Both the position numbers and the translations under genes were made by a program. The notes below the pieces were generated by a model. It searched no databases. It was not told the origin of the DNA and saw only the letters and a program-made list of their open reading frames with translations. Shown here one piece after another: positions 15,982 to 24,746 of a stretch of DNA of 64,000 nt (position 1 is its first letter; each line of letters opens with the position of its first letter). The DNA is taken from positions 186,001 to 250,000 of the forward strand of contig JBEKUJ010000001.1 in NCBI GenBank assembly GCA_049515135.1, written 5' to 3'. This DNA comes from Fen-1364 sp049515135. Lineage in GTDB: Bacteria; Spirochaetota; Spirochaetia; SZUA-6; Fen-1364.

Positions 15982-16823
15982 GCGCGTCGCTGCTCAGCCA
16001 GATCCACCTCCTCGTCCTGCTGGCCGTCGGCTTGCCGCTGAATTGTGCGGCAGGGCTGGTCTCTTTCTGGAGAAGGTCGGTGGATGCCGGCGGGGCGTTC
16101 GTCGGAGCCGCGCTGGGAACCGTTGTCTTTGTGGCCGCCGGCCCTCTGCTCTGGCTAATCATGGCGGCCTTCGTTCTTTCATCCTCGGCGTTCACCAGGT
16201 TCCGCGCCTCAGAGAAGGAATGGCTCGCATCCATGCAGGAAAAAAGCGGCCGACGCGACATGTTCCAGGTCTTGGCAAACGGCGGGGTCGGCATGATCAT
16301 GGCTCTGCTTGCCCGTCTGACCGGAGAGCCGGCGTTTGCATTTGCCCTGACCGCGGCGTTTGCGTCGGCGAACGCGGACACCTGGGCGAGCGAATTGGGC
16401 GTCCTTTCCCGCAGAGGCCCCATTTCCCTTGTTACTTTCAGACCGGTGCCCCGGGGCATGTCGGGCGGAGTGACTTTGGCCGGGCTGACCGCCTCTATGT
16501 GCGGCGCCCTCTTCATCGCCCTCATCTTTGCCCTGGAGAATGCGCTTCACCAGCCCGATCTGGCCCGCATTGCATCCCTTGCAGGTCTTGCCGCAGGGGC
16601 CGGCGTATTCGGCTCGCTGGTCGACAGCCTGCTGGGGTGCACTCTCCAAGCCCAGTACGAAACGGCCGTCCACGGCCCGACGGAACGCAAGATCACCTCC
16701 GGCACCAGGAACACGAGGATTCGCGGGCTTCCGTTTGTCACAAACGACGTGGTGAACCTTCTCAGTACGGCATGTGCGGCGGCTGCAGGGATATTGCTTT
16801 CTCGATTTGTTCCCGGGACCTGA
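15978..16823 (+). CDS. DUF92/TMEM19-family membrane protein (VTE6, phytyl-phosphate kinase-like)
   Basis: A 281-residue membrane protein with repeated hydrophobic helices. Recognisable are DAGGAFVGAALGTVVFVAAG, LANGGVGMIMALL, the diagnostic ASANADTWASELGVLS, RPVPRGMSGGVTLAG and GSLVDSLLGCTLQ with a late NDVVNLLST. This is the DUF92 family, which includes plant VTE6, the kinase converting phytyl-phosphate to phytyl-diphosphate. The GTG start at 15978 overlaps the stop of the VTE5-like gene, so the two are translated together. Pairing with VTE5 supports isoprenoid-alcohol salvage. Confidence 0.78.
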   Translation: MSASLLSQIHLLVLLAVGLPLNCAAGLVSFWRRSVDAGGAFVGAALGTVVFVAAGPLLWLIMAAFVLSSSAFTRFRASEKEWLASMQEKSGRRDMFQVLANGGVGMIMALLARLTGEPAFAFALTAAFASANADTWASELGVLSRRGPISLVTFRPVPRGMSGGVTLAGLTASMCGALFIALIFALENALHQPDLARIASLAGLAAGAGVFGSLVDSLLGCTLQAQYETAVHGPTERKITSGTRNTRIRGLPFVTNDVVNLLSTACAAAAGILLSRFVPGT

Positions 16824-16829
16824 CCCGTC

Positions 16830-17894
16830 CTACTGCTGGCTGTCTGGCGGGATCCCCGGCTGACCTTGATCGGCGCCCGGACCATCCGCATATCCTTCAT
16901 GATCAATGCAGCTCCACAGTTCCGATGGGCCCAGTCCTATGCGCCAGAATGCCACCGAGGGGACGTTTTTCGATTTGTACATCTGCAGCTTTTCCCGCAG
17001 CGACCGAAGGTTTTCGTAGAATACGCTTACGACGACTTTCTCCGAATACTCGAAGTATGATCCAAGCTCCGACTCATAGCTCGTCGTGGGGTTCTTGTCC
17101 TTGATGAGCTTCTGCACGTTTTGAAAGCCCATGGCTCGCGCAAGCTTCTTGTCCTGCCACGCTCTGCCGTAGAGCGGCAAGCCCATCACGATCTTGTCAT
17201 TTTCCATGACGCTCTGCGTGTAATCGAGCACACTCGAGCACCACGGAAGGGAAGCGACAGGGCCGGGTGAGCTGGTGCTCCAGTGCTCGTCATAAGCCAT
17301 GATGACCACCCGGTCCACAATCGGAGCTATCTCCGCGTACGCATATGCATCCTGTTTCGGCCCTGTCCTGGCGGGCACGGCTATGCTCAGCATCTTGTCG
17401 GATGGAAGCTGACTCCTCAGTTCTTTCAGGAAATCCCAGAAGGCCTGTGCATCATCAGGAGAAACGGACTCAAAATCGATCTGGACGCCGTCGAAGCCTT
17501 CTGACACCCGGCATATGTCTTCAATCAGGAGAGGCCGTACTCCATACGCGGGACTCAGGGAAAAATGCATGAGGGAAGGATTGGAAAGATCGGAGATGAC
17601 AAGGGATATCCTGGGCTTTGACCCGTCGGCTTCGGTGACTTCCGGCCGCGCAATTGTGTCTGTTATTCGCCCTTCGTTCGTCACACTCGCGCTGAAATAG
17701 CAGATGTGCGTCAGGGGCTCCAGGCCTGTGAGCTCGCTTTCACGCCCCTGCATCAAATATCCCCAGACTTCAGTAAACACTATTTTTGCGGGTTGTTCGG
17801 GATTGCCGGGGTTTTCCATGGATGCGCACCCGTTCAGAGCACCTGCAATGGAAGCAGTCAGGACAGAAAGAATCAAAGCATTTCGTGCAAGCAC
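16830..17894 (-). CDS. GH18-family lipoprotein (chitinase/peptidoglycan-hydrolase-like)
   Basis: A 354-residue exported lipoprotein: signal ending GALNGC (Cys at about residue 23), then a glycoside hydrolase family 18 barrel. The catalytic motif is FDGVQIDFES, keeping the DxxDxDxE pattern as DGVQIDFE, and later barrel strands VVIMAYDEHWS and MGLPLYGRAW are conserved. Such proteins cleave N-acetylglucosamine polymers or spore and cell-wall glycan. A chitin-binding module is absent. The GTG start at 17894 is preceded by AAGGA seven bases upstream. Its promoter side faces the tRNA gene. Confidence 0.82.
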   Translation of the reverse strand: MLARNALILSVLTASIAGALNGCASMENPGNPEQPAKIVFTEVWGYLMQGRESELTGLEPLTHICYFSASVTNEGRITDTIARPEVTEADGSKPRISLVISDLSNPSLMHFSLSPAYGVRPLLIEDICRVSEGFDGVQIDFESVSPDDAQAFWDFLKELRSQLPSDKMLSIAVPARTGPKQDAYAYAEIAPIVDRVVIMAYDEHWSTSSPGPVASLPWCSSVLDYTQSVMENDKIVMGLPLYGRAWQDKKLARAMGFQNVQKLIKDKNPTTSYESELGSYFEYSEKVVVSVFYENLRSLREKLQMYKSKNVPSVAFWRIGLGPSELWSCIDHEGYADGPGADQGQPGIPPDSQQ

Positions 17895-17915
17895 AGGCAG
17901 TCCTTACGTAGAGAT

Positions 17916-17989
17916 TGGGCCCACAGGGACTTGAACCCCGGACCAACGGATTATGAGTCCGCCGCTCTAACCGACTGAGCTATGGGCCC
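17916..17989 (-). tRNA. tRNA with CAU anticodon (Ile2 or elongator Met)
   Basis: On the minus strand a 74-nt cloverleaf: acceptor GGGCCCA paired to TGGGCCC with discriminator A, D arm AGCTCAGTCGGTTAGAGC, anticodon arm with loop CTCATAA, and T arm CCGGGGTTCAAGTCCCTG. The anticodon is CAU. The anticodon-loop flank (GACTCATAATCCGTTGG) resembles Ile2 tRNAs whose C34 is modified to lysidine, but Met cannot be excluded. CCA is not encoded. Confidence 0.93.
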
Positions 17990-18046
17990 CGGGGGTATAC
18001 CGTACCGAAATGCTGCCTGCTGTCAAGCACGGGAGGCGACGCAGGG

Positions 18047-20716
18047 CTACGTGCCGTTGAGAGCTTCGCGAACGGCTTCGAGCAGCTCGCGCGGACCGAA
18101 GGGTTTCTTCAATATCTGCACCCCGTCGTCCAGGGCGCCCTGCAGGTCAGGCGAATCGCCGAGATAGCCCGAGATAAAGAGAACCTTCACATGCGGAAGC
18201 TTCACCCTGGCGCTGCGGGCAAGCTCCGGCCCGCTCATCAGGGGCATGACTACATCGCTTACGATGAGGTCGACGCCGGAGAGCCCGCCGAGGGCTTCCA
18301 GAGCTGCCGCTCCGTTCTTCGCTTCAGTCACGGAATAGCCTGCCGCTGACAACGTTCGCGCCAGGAAGGCCCTCACCGCGTCTTCATCCTCGGCAATAAG
18401 GACTGTTCCGCTCCCTGGAGAATCCACTCTGACATCTACCGACTCTCCGGGCACCTCGTTGCGCGCATCTGCACGAGGGAAACGGATGTGAAAGGTCGTC
18501 CCTTCGCCGGGACGGCTGGTGCAGGATATCGACCCGCCGCTCTGCTTTACAAACCCGTAGACAGTGGAGAGCCCCAGCCCCGTCCCCCTGCCCTCATTTT
18601 TTGTCGTGAAAAACGGCTCGAACAGGTGAGAGAGCGTCTCTTCATCCATCCCCCGCCCTGTGTCGGAGATTGTCAGGACAACTGAATCATCGCTGGATGC
18701 AGGGACCATGGGCGCAATCCCCCCGGGGCCGGGGGAGTTCACCGTGGCTATGGTAAGCCGTCCTCCCCGGGGCATGGCATCCCGCGCGTTCAACGCGAGG
18801 TTGATGATGATCTGCTGGATCTGCGCGGCATCCGCCCGCACGCTCCACAATCCTTCCGAGAGCTGCGTGCGCAGCTCGATGTTTTCGCCGATCACGCGGC
18901 CGAGCATCTTCGTCATTTCCGCGATGAGCACATTCAGGCTCACAACATGAGCAGAACGGACCTGCTTGCGGCTGAAGGCCAGCAGCTGCGAGGTGAGAGA
19001 GGCAGCGCGGCCCACCGCGTTCTGGATCTGCCTCAGGTCTTCGAGCAGCGCGGCACCGTCGTCCCGGCTTTCAACGGCCATGTCGGCGTATGCCTTGATG
19101 ACCGTCAGGAGATTGTTGAAATCATGCGTGATGCCGCCGGCAAGCCGCCCCACCGCCTCCATCTTCCTGGCCTGAAGCAGCTCTTCCTGAGACTCCCGCA
19201 GGGCCTGCTCCGCGCGCTTCTTCTCCGTGACGTCACGCGCGAACTCAACGGTGCCGATCACTTCCCGTCCCTCGCGGATTGGGTAGACGGACACTTCGAG
19301 AAACCGCTGCTGCCCCGTGATGTCCACCGAATACTCGTCCGTGACTTTTCCCTCGGCGACGCACTTTTCCGTAAGGTGCTGGAGGGTCTGGCGCGCGCTC
19401 AGCGGAAGGTGCTCATGGTAGCGCATCCCCGCGCGCACCTCGATTCCCGCGTACTCGTGAAGGATTCTGGCAAAAGCCGCGTTGAAGGCGATCAGGCACC
19501 CTTCCCTGTCGCACGAGCAGAAGCAGTCATCCGTTGTTTCTATGAGGGCGCTGAGGTTGGCTTCGCTGGCGCGCAGGTCCCTCTCCGTTTCCCGACGGCG
19601 AAAAACGCTGGCCACGAGCAGGCAGGCAAATCCCACCAGGAGGACCACCACGCCCGTCATGACTCCCGAAAAAACCGGATACAGGCCGAACACTGTCATG
19701 GGCCTGTTGATGACAAGGCTCCCTTTGGGCAGAAGGAGCATGGGTATGTGGAATCGAACAAGCTGGTTGTAATCGAAAAGAGCAACGGAGGAGCTCCTCA
19801 TGTCGACCGGAATTGAGGAGGGGTCCTCCCCCGAGAGAACCCGCACCGCAAGATCCCCTGCGCGCCTTCCGTGCTTGACCCCGGACAACATCAACCCGCC
19901 GACAACGCCGTAGCCAAGCCGCGTCTCATGCGGGGCGTACGCCGGCACGGGACAGCGCGAGGTAAGCAACCGCGTGCTCGCGGCGAGGGAGAGGCTCCGG
20001 CCGGTCCGGTCCGTGGCGTAGGAAAGGATCATGAGGAGGGAGTCTGCCGACAGGGCAGAGATTCGGGCAACGGCCTCCTCCCAGGTGGACGGGGGGAGAA
20101 ACTCGAAAGCGGCGCGGCTGGAGAGCTGACGCACTGCGGTCTCTGCCTCCCTCTGCACGGCCCTGCCGCTGGAGGTGTCGTCGCTCACCATGAGCACGTG
20201 CCGCGCGCCCGGGTGCAGGGCCAGGGCGATACCGAGAGTGCCCGCAAGGTCAGTCACTTCCGCGACGCCGGTCACATGAACGCCGGCCGGCACCGTCATG
20301 GAGGAAAAATCGCTGACGCCCGCGAAAACCACAGGCGCGCCGCTGAAGAGCTCTTCGTGATACTTGAACAGCATCTCGAGGGCGGGATTGTCCAGCGCAA
20401 CCACGACGTCCGGCCTGAAACCGCCATACTTGCGCTCCAGGTAGTCCTTCACCAGGAGCATGTTCTGCGCGTCCGCGCGGCGCTTTGCGTCCATGTATTC
20501 GATCAGCGGGTCAGCGCCCGGATACGCTTCCCTGAGCCTTGCCGTAAGGCCTTGCAGCTCCTGGTCCGACCAGACAAAGCCGTTGTGGTAGGAGTCAATG
20601 ATCACAACGGAGGGATTGTATTGCAGGCGAGGAGAAGACCAGGTGGGGAAGAGCGACGCTGCGCAAAGGAAGGCGACGATGAACCGCCGACGCAGGGCAC
20701 GTGTGGTCGGAGTCAT
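18047..20716 (-). CDS. Hybrid histidine kinase with ABC-substrate-binding-like sensor domain
   Basis: An 889-residue hybrid kinase. After a signal or anchor helix (FIVAFLCAASLFPTW) residues 40-340 look like a periplasmic binding fold of the ABC_sub_bind type (VVIIDSYHNGFVWSDQEL, VVFAGVSDFSSM, HVLMVSDDTSSGRAVQ). Then a transmembrane helix (GVMTGVVVLLVGFACLL), a PAS domain, a HisKA with GGITHDFNNLLTVIKAY, an ATPase domain (NLALNARDAMP, DTGRGMDEE, GTGLGLSTVYG) and a receiver (VLIAEDEDAVRA, DLIVSDVVMP). The ligand sensed is unknown. I chose ATG 20716; upstream frame extends without homology. The stop is TAG. Confidence 0.88.
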   Translation of the reverse strand: MTPTTRALRRRFIVAFLCAASLFPTWSSPRLQYNPSVVIIDSYHNGFVWSDQELQGLTARLREAYPGADPLIEYMDAKRRADAQNMLLVKDYLERKYGGFRPDVVVALDNPALEMLFKYHEELFSGAPVVFAGVSDFSSMTVPAGVHVTGVAEVTDLAGTLGIALALHPGARHVLMVSDDTSSGRAVQREAETAVRQLSSRAAFEFLPPSTWEEAVARISALSADSLLMILSYATDRTGRSLSLAASTRLLTSRCPVPAYAPHETRLGYGVVGGLMLSGVKHGRRAGDLAVRVLSGEDPSSIPVDMRSSSVALFDYNQLVRFHIPMLLLPKGSLVINRPMTVFGLYPVFSGVMTGVVVLLVGFACLLVASVFRRRETERDLRASEANLSALIETTDDCFCSCDREGCLIAFNAAFARILHEYAGIEVRAGMRYHEHLPLSARQTLQHLTEKCVAEGKVTDEYSVDITGQQRFLEVSVYPIREGREVIGTVEFARDVTEKKRAEQALRESQEELLQARKMEAVGRLAGGITHDFNNLLTVIKAYADMAVESRDDGAALLEDLRQIQNAVGRAASLTSQLLAFSRKQVRSAHVVSLNVLIAEMTKMLGRVIGENIELRTQLSEGLWSVRADAAQIQQIIINLALNARDAMPRGGRLTIATVNSPGPGGIAPMVPASSDDSVVLTISDTGRGMDEETLSHLFEPFFTTKNEGRGTGLGLSTVYGFVKQSGGSISCTSRPGEGTTFHIRFPRADARNEVPGESVDVRVDSPGSGTVLIAEDEDAVRAFLARTLSAAGYSVTEAKNGAAALEALGGLSGVDLIVSDVVMPLMSGPELARSARVKLPHVKVLFISGYLGDSPDLQGALDDGVQILKKPFGPRELLEAVREALNGT

Positions 20717-20794
20717 ACGGGTGTCCCAGGGACATGGTATGAGAAATCCCGCAAAGTTGACAGCCCCCCGTGGCAACGCTATCCTCCGTTGGAA

Positions 20795-20879
20795 GCCGGC
20801 GTGATGAAATGGCAGACATGCCAGACTCAAAATCTGGTGGGGGGCAACCTCCGTGTCGGTTCAAGTCCGACCGCCGGCA
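20795..20879 (+). tRNA. tRNA-Leu (CAA)
   Basis: An 85-nt class II tRNA: acceptor GCCGGCG paired with CGCCGGC and discriminator A at 20879, anticodon stem CCAGA/TCTGG with loop CTCAAAA (anticodon CAA), a long variable arm GGGGGGCAACCTCC, and T arm TCGGTTCAAGTCCGA. CCA is not encoded. The foreign, AT-rich DNA begins right at its 3' end, a typical integrase target. Confidence 0.95.
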
Positions 20880-20880
20880 T

Positions 20881-21443
20881 ATAATTCCTTACCGGAATTG
20901 GAAGAACAGACTTTACGAGGAAGGCACCCTGAATCCAGCAACGATCAACCGATCTCTAGCGACTTTGAAAGTCATGTTCAAGCAAGCTGTACGCGAGGAA
21001 TACATCCAAAGCAACCCCTGCGTCGACATCGGCGTTCTCCACGAAACACCGAAGTCAAAAACTATCCTCTCCCCAGCCGAGGCAAGAAAACTCTTCGCCG
21101 ACTCGGCTCTTTCCAAAGTTTGGAACAATGACTTCCGCAAGTTTACGATGAACCTACTTGCGGCAACAACTGGTATGCGCCTCGGGGAGATCAAGGCTAT
21201 CAAATTCGGTTGCATCCACGATAGCCTCAGAGAAGTAAGATACTCTTGGGCTGACAGAACCGCGCTTAGTACTTCTTCAACACACTCTGTCGCACCCGTG
21301 TCATCCCAGATTCACTAACTCGCGCTATCATGGGACACAAGACCTCGGCGATGACAGATCGGTACACCAGTCCCCCAATCTCAGAGCTAAATGCGGTCCT
21401 GGTATTGGAGGACTCTGTTTTTGTAGCGAAACCGACGACTTGA
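20881..21443 (+). pseudogene. Tyrosine recombinase (integrase) remnant abutting tRNA-Leu
   Basis: Residues resembling a phage-type integrase read directly out of the tRNA 3' end without a start codon. The core-binding domain is visible (PATINRSLATLKVMFKQAVR, EEYIQSNPC), then the catalytic domain with the box I Arg in TTGMRLGEI. After about base 21260 the frame degenerates and resumes one base out of phase with FFNTLCRTRVIP and MGHKTSAMTDRYTS, which carries the nucleophilic Tyr. The middle of the catalytic domain (box II Arg and His region) is missing. The gene is truncated at both the N-terminus and the centre, so it is inactive. It marks an old island insertion at tRNA-Leu. Confidence 0.85.
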
Positions 21444-21616
21444 GCTTTCAAGCATCAACGGTTCTCTTCATAACACCTCATCCCGGTGCTTCAGTCAATC
21501 CAGCGAGAACTCCTTGATGCGGAGATAAGGGTCGCAGCCCTACAACCGAAGAGTAAGCCAACTCCAAGAGAAGGTGGCGGCGAACCTAGAGGATTCAACA
21601 AGACAGCACGTTCAGA

Positions 21617-22181
21617 TTACCGTATGACAAAGCAGATGATAGGCATCACAGCAAACATATATGATGGCGAGGAAAAATTGAAATTAAGGTAGAGGGTTCG
21701 TGCTCCAACTTCAAAGTTCAGACCAAATGGTGAAAAGTCCCAAGCAACAATACCCCCAAATCCGTACCCCAAAGCAGTAAAGCCATTCACCATCGACACC
21801 CCAACATCTGCGCCAATCACCAGCCTATTCACGAACGGGTAAATACGAACGCCTAAAGAAAAGAGAGAAGATGATATTTGATTGGAATAAGTACCGCTTG
21901 TAAATATCTCATCCAAGACGCCATCGTATCCACCCACCAGATACAAGGATCGTGTGATAGCCCATCCTAAATGAACATTCAGATCAAGCTGAAAACGAGA
22001 CGTGCTAGCAAGGGAAGCATCAACAGCGGAGCCATAGGTCAAATACGGGTAGAATCCCAAACCAGCCTGCAAATATGTCGAACTGGAATGTTCGAAATAT
22101 TGGGCAACCAAGTTAGATGTTGAAATCCAAGGCGATTAGAAGAGCGAAAAAGCATTTCCTAAGGCTCATCAGCTTTGCCAT
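21617..22181 (-). pseudogene. Outer-membrane beta-barrel-like protein, frame-shifted after its signal peptide
   Basis: The main frame (22111-21617, 164 codons) has alternating hydrophobic strands typical of small barrels, such as YLQAGLGFYPYLTYGS, FQLDLNVHLGWAIT, LFSLGVRIYPF and LNFEVGARTLYLNF. It has no good start. Just upstream, in another frame, ATG at 22181 opens a clean signal peptide (MAKLMSLRKCFFALLIALDF) that hits TAA within a few codons of the barrel. A single-base indel near 22120-22130 would join them. No function is recognised beyond a likely outer-membrane porin-like fold. Base use is AT-rich like its neighbours. Confidence 0.55.
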
Positions 22182-22272
22182 TTCGGGCAAATATCAACGA
22201 CACGCTCGGATCGCTAATACTACAACATGTCCGCAACGTCTCAATTCTTCCTAACCCTGAATCCTGAAGCCT

Positions 22273-23004
22273 TTAGTTCTCCCCATACCCTCTAAACTTT
22301 AGCCAATCTCTATGCCTTTCATATTCAGGCACTAGAGATTCAACAAGATTCCAAAAGACTTTCGAGTGGTTCATGTGCCGCAAATGGCACATCTCGTGAG
22401 CAACAACGTATTCCAAGACCTCCTTGGGAAACAGACCAAGCCTCCAATTCAGATTTATTACATGATTTCTTCCACAGCTTCCCCAAAGCTTTTTTTGCGC
22501 TTTGATCTTCAATCCCTTGGGGAGTATGCCAATTCTCTTTCCAAAGACTTGTATGATTTCTAAAGTTTTCTGGAGAACTTGCTCCTTAATCCAAGCTTCA
22601 ACCTTTTTCTTGACTTCCTTCTCCATTTCCTGAGACGTTAGTCCATTCTGAACTCTCACTGATAAACTGCCATCGTATTCAACACGAGATCGTTTCCTCT
22701 TTTCTGGGAATACGGTCAGTCGTATTTCGCTCCCTAATAACGGTATTCTTGCTCCTGAGATATACTCAATATCTGTGAGGCTCTTGAACCTGTCTTCCTG
22801 CCTAAGAACCCTTTCCCTGGCAAAATAGACCCTTCTCTTCATTTTCTCGATAAGTTCAATTGCCTCGTCTTCTCGCGATCCTTGAGGAAGAACCACTTTG
22901 ACCCCAGATGGTGCAATAACGATCCTCTTGTGCTTGGCTCTTGAACTGTAAGCGATTGTGTAATGGATTACGTCGTTCGCTACTGTCAATCGAGGCACAA
23001 TCAC
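22273..23004 (-). CDS. YgjP/DUF45-family zinc metallopeptidase
   Basis: A 243-residue protein of the YgjP-like family. The zinc motif HExxH appears as VVAHEMCHLRHMNHSKVFW, with the extra His residues and the preceding WGSCGRNHVINLNWRL block that define the family. The N-terminal half has the usual RIVIAPSGVKVVLPQGS strand pair. In many genomes these proteins sit beside type I restriction genes or in mobile islands; here it lies in the AT-rich island with no restriction genes seen. The cellular substrate is unknown. Start ATT/GTG-type alternatives exist near 23004; the end is firm. Confidence 0.82.
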   Translation of the reverse strand: MIVPRLTVANDVIHYTIAYSSRAKHKRIVIAPSGVKVVLPQGSREDEAIELIEKMKRRVYFARERVLRQEDRFKSLTDIEYISGARIPLLGSEIRLTVFPEKRKRSRVEYDGSLSVRVQNGLTSQEMEKEVKKKVEAWIKEQVLQKTLEIIQVFGKRIGILPKGLKIKAQKKLWGSCGRNHVINLNWRLGLFPKEVLEYVVAHEMCHLRHMNHSKVFWNLVESLVPEYERHRDWLKFRGYGEN

Positions 23005-23137
23005 TCTCCTTAGTATCGAAATGCATCAACCGACCCATCAGCCATCAGCGTAAAAATCGCCACTATGTTGCCATCTTTCACCGCGCTCTCCGTCCTAAGA
23101 TAAGCAAAAGGACCGCGCCAAAAGGTCACCTTGAGAG

Positions 23138-23920
23138 TCACTCTCTTAGTATCTCCTCCAGCCCTTTCATTTTCGCGAGTTTTTGATCAAGAAGATTAAT
23201 CGACTGCAAAAGGACAAAGCTTTCGTCCTTTGTTCCAACTTTCATCTCTATTCCGTTCTTTTCAAGCAACTCTTTCATCCTCTTTGCAAGATACGCCGTT
23301 GTATTGGAGATATAGAACGGGAAATACCAGAAATAGAAAAAAGCTAGCAACATGCATATTGCTCCAACAACAGCCATAGCATCCACCATATTCCCGGCAT
23401 TGTGCTTGGTCGATAAGCTTTTACGTTGGATAGCTTGCATGTTTAGGTCGTTAATCTTAATAACTGCTTGTCTGGCGCTTGCATAGGCTGGCAGAAAATC
23501 GTTGAAATACAGACCAGAAGTTGCTCCTTTTCTGAGTATTTCCAGACTGAGGTTCAAGTAGAGGTTATAGTTATTAGTCAATTCCTCCACGTAATCCTTC
23601 TCACCTATCTCAGTAATATTGCTTTTTTCATCGCTCAGGCTACTTTCAAATGTAGACTTGCTGGTTTCAAACAGATGCGAATAGTAATCCGACAACTTGA
23701 TTTGATTTGAGCCAAAGACCATGCTACTGATACCGGTTCGCATATCATCCAAAGCAACGAGCATGTTTTTGCAATAGACCAGAGAGTCATAGTTGTCCTT
23801 TATTATTTTCTCAGCATCTCTCGACAGCCCTTGAATGTCGAACGAGCTATAAATCGCAAGGGCAAATATGATAAAGAATAGGAAACTAAGCCCTACCGTT
23901 AATTTGGTTCGCAACGACAT
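23138..23920 (-). CDS. Membrane sensor module (four-helix-bundle) without kinase domain
   Basis: A 260-residue protein with an N-terminal helix (LTVGLSFLFFIIFALAIYSS), a long helical periplasmic segment (NYDSLVYCKNMLVALDDMRT and following), a second membrane helix (DAMAVVGAICMLLAFFYFWY) and a HAMP-like/coiled-coil tail ending KMKGLEEILRE. This is the front end of KinB-like or MCP-type four-helix-bundle sensors, but it stops before any histidine kinase or methyl-accepting domain. It may be a truncated kinase or a stand-alone sensor. AT-rich, in the island. ATG at 23920. Confidence 0.6.
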   Translation of the reverse strand: MSLRTKLTVGLSFLFFIIFALAIYSSFDIQGLSRDAEKIIKDNYDSLVYCKNMLVALDDMRTGISSMVFGSNQIKLSDYYSHLFETSKSTFESSLSDEKSNITEIGEKDYVEELTNNYNLYLNLSLEILRKGATSGLYFNDFLPAYASARQAVIKINDLNMQAIQRKSLSTKHNAGNMVDAMAVVGAICMLLAFFYFWYFPFYISNTTAYLAKRMKELLEKNGIEMKVGTKDESFVLLQSINLLDQKLAKMKGLEEILRE

Positions 23921-24097
23921 ATTGCCTCCTGCCTATCAGTTCAAGAAGCCGGTGAATCAGCTTACATCTTGAGGGCTTCAAGGTCAAATAGTCGCGTCAA
24001 ATTTGCATAAGTTCGCGATATTGACTAGCCTTGATTTTGGGCTTTACGACTCTCTGCTGTTCGTTTAGCATTCCTTAACACCAGGAGGACACCGCAA

Positions 24098-24340
24098 ATG
24101 GCAAAGCAGGAGCGATTGTTTACGTCCGAAGAGGCAGCATATGCAACACGCTTGACGCTCTTTTCCTTCAGGACAAAGGTGAGCAAGTTAGGAATCAAGG
24201 GGCTGAAGCAGGGACGAAAAGTGTTCTACACAAAGAAGCAGTTAGAAGATGTTTATAACGGTATCCCTTCGAAAAAGGGAAAGGCGGCAAGAAGAAAAGC
24301 GATTAAGGGGAAAGGCGCTGCAAAGCGACATAAGGCATAA
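24098..24340 (+). CDS. Small MerR/excisionase-like HTH protein, copy 1
   Basis: An 80-residue basic protein. It opens RLFTSEEAAYATRLTLFSFR with a KVFYTKKQLEDVYNG wing segment, the pattern of small helix-turn-helix DNA-binding proteins of the MerR or excisionase type, followed by a Lys/Arg/Ala-rich tail. AGGAGG lies eight bases before the ATG. A paralogue is at 25226-25474. DNA binding is inferred; the target is unknown. Possibly a regulator or excisionase of the island. Confidence 0.6.
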   Translation: MAKQERLFTSEEAAYATRLTLFSFRTKVSKLGIKGLKQGRKVFYTKKQLEDVYNGIPSKKGKAARRKAIKGKGAAKRHKA

Positions 24341-24391
24341 CAGCTTTTTGAAAAGTTTCAGAACGAGCATAGGAGTGTTAGGAGCCGAGCA

Positions 24392-24649
24392 TTGAAAACT
24401 CTTACGACTATTCGCACTGAACTCGGGTATTACTTCCAGTGCGTTTGGGACGAAACTACGGATATTGCGAAAGAATTCGAGGAAGCACAAAGACACTGCG
24501 CCACCCATGAAGTTGATTGTGACTACGTGCCAAATGAGGATACAGCGATGATCCACGGAACCAGTATGCATGACGAACTGAACATGGCGGAGGTAGAGTG
24601 TATCCATTCATATTTTCTTGAGCATGGCTGGACGCTGGAAGATAAATGA
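24392..24649 (+). CDS. Small acidic protein of unknown function
   Basis: An 85-residue acidic protein that I do not recognise (TELGYYFQCVWDETTDIAKE, HEVDCDYVPNEDTAMIHG). It starts at TTG 24392 with GGAG seven bases upstream, 51 bp after HTH copy 1, suggesting co-transcription. It ends HSYFLEHGWTLEDK. The ribosome site and tidy spacing support it being real; no homology claim is made. Confidence 0.45.
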   Translation: MKTLTTIRTELGYYFQCVWDETTDIAKEFEEAQRHCATHEVDCDYVPNEDTAMIHGTSMHDELNMAEVECIHSYFLEHGWTLEDK

Positions 24650-24746
24650 CGGGCACCCGCTTGCTTGACATTCCCTTGTTCTAATGTAGACTAGATGTCC
24701 TTTCTCCACAGTGATCAAAAGTTATCAGTGCTGCCCTAGAAACAGT

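Noticed and set aside
21486..21692. 68-codon plus-strand frame after the integrase remnant
   Set aside because: It has no ribosome site, no recognisable motif, and runs into the end of the barrel gene on the other strand.
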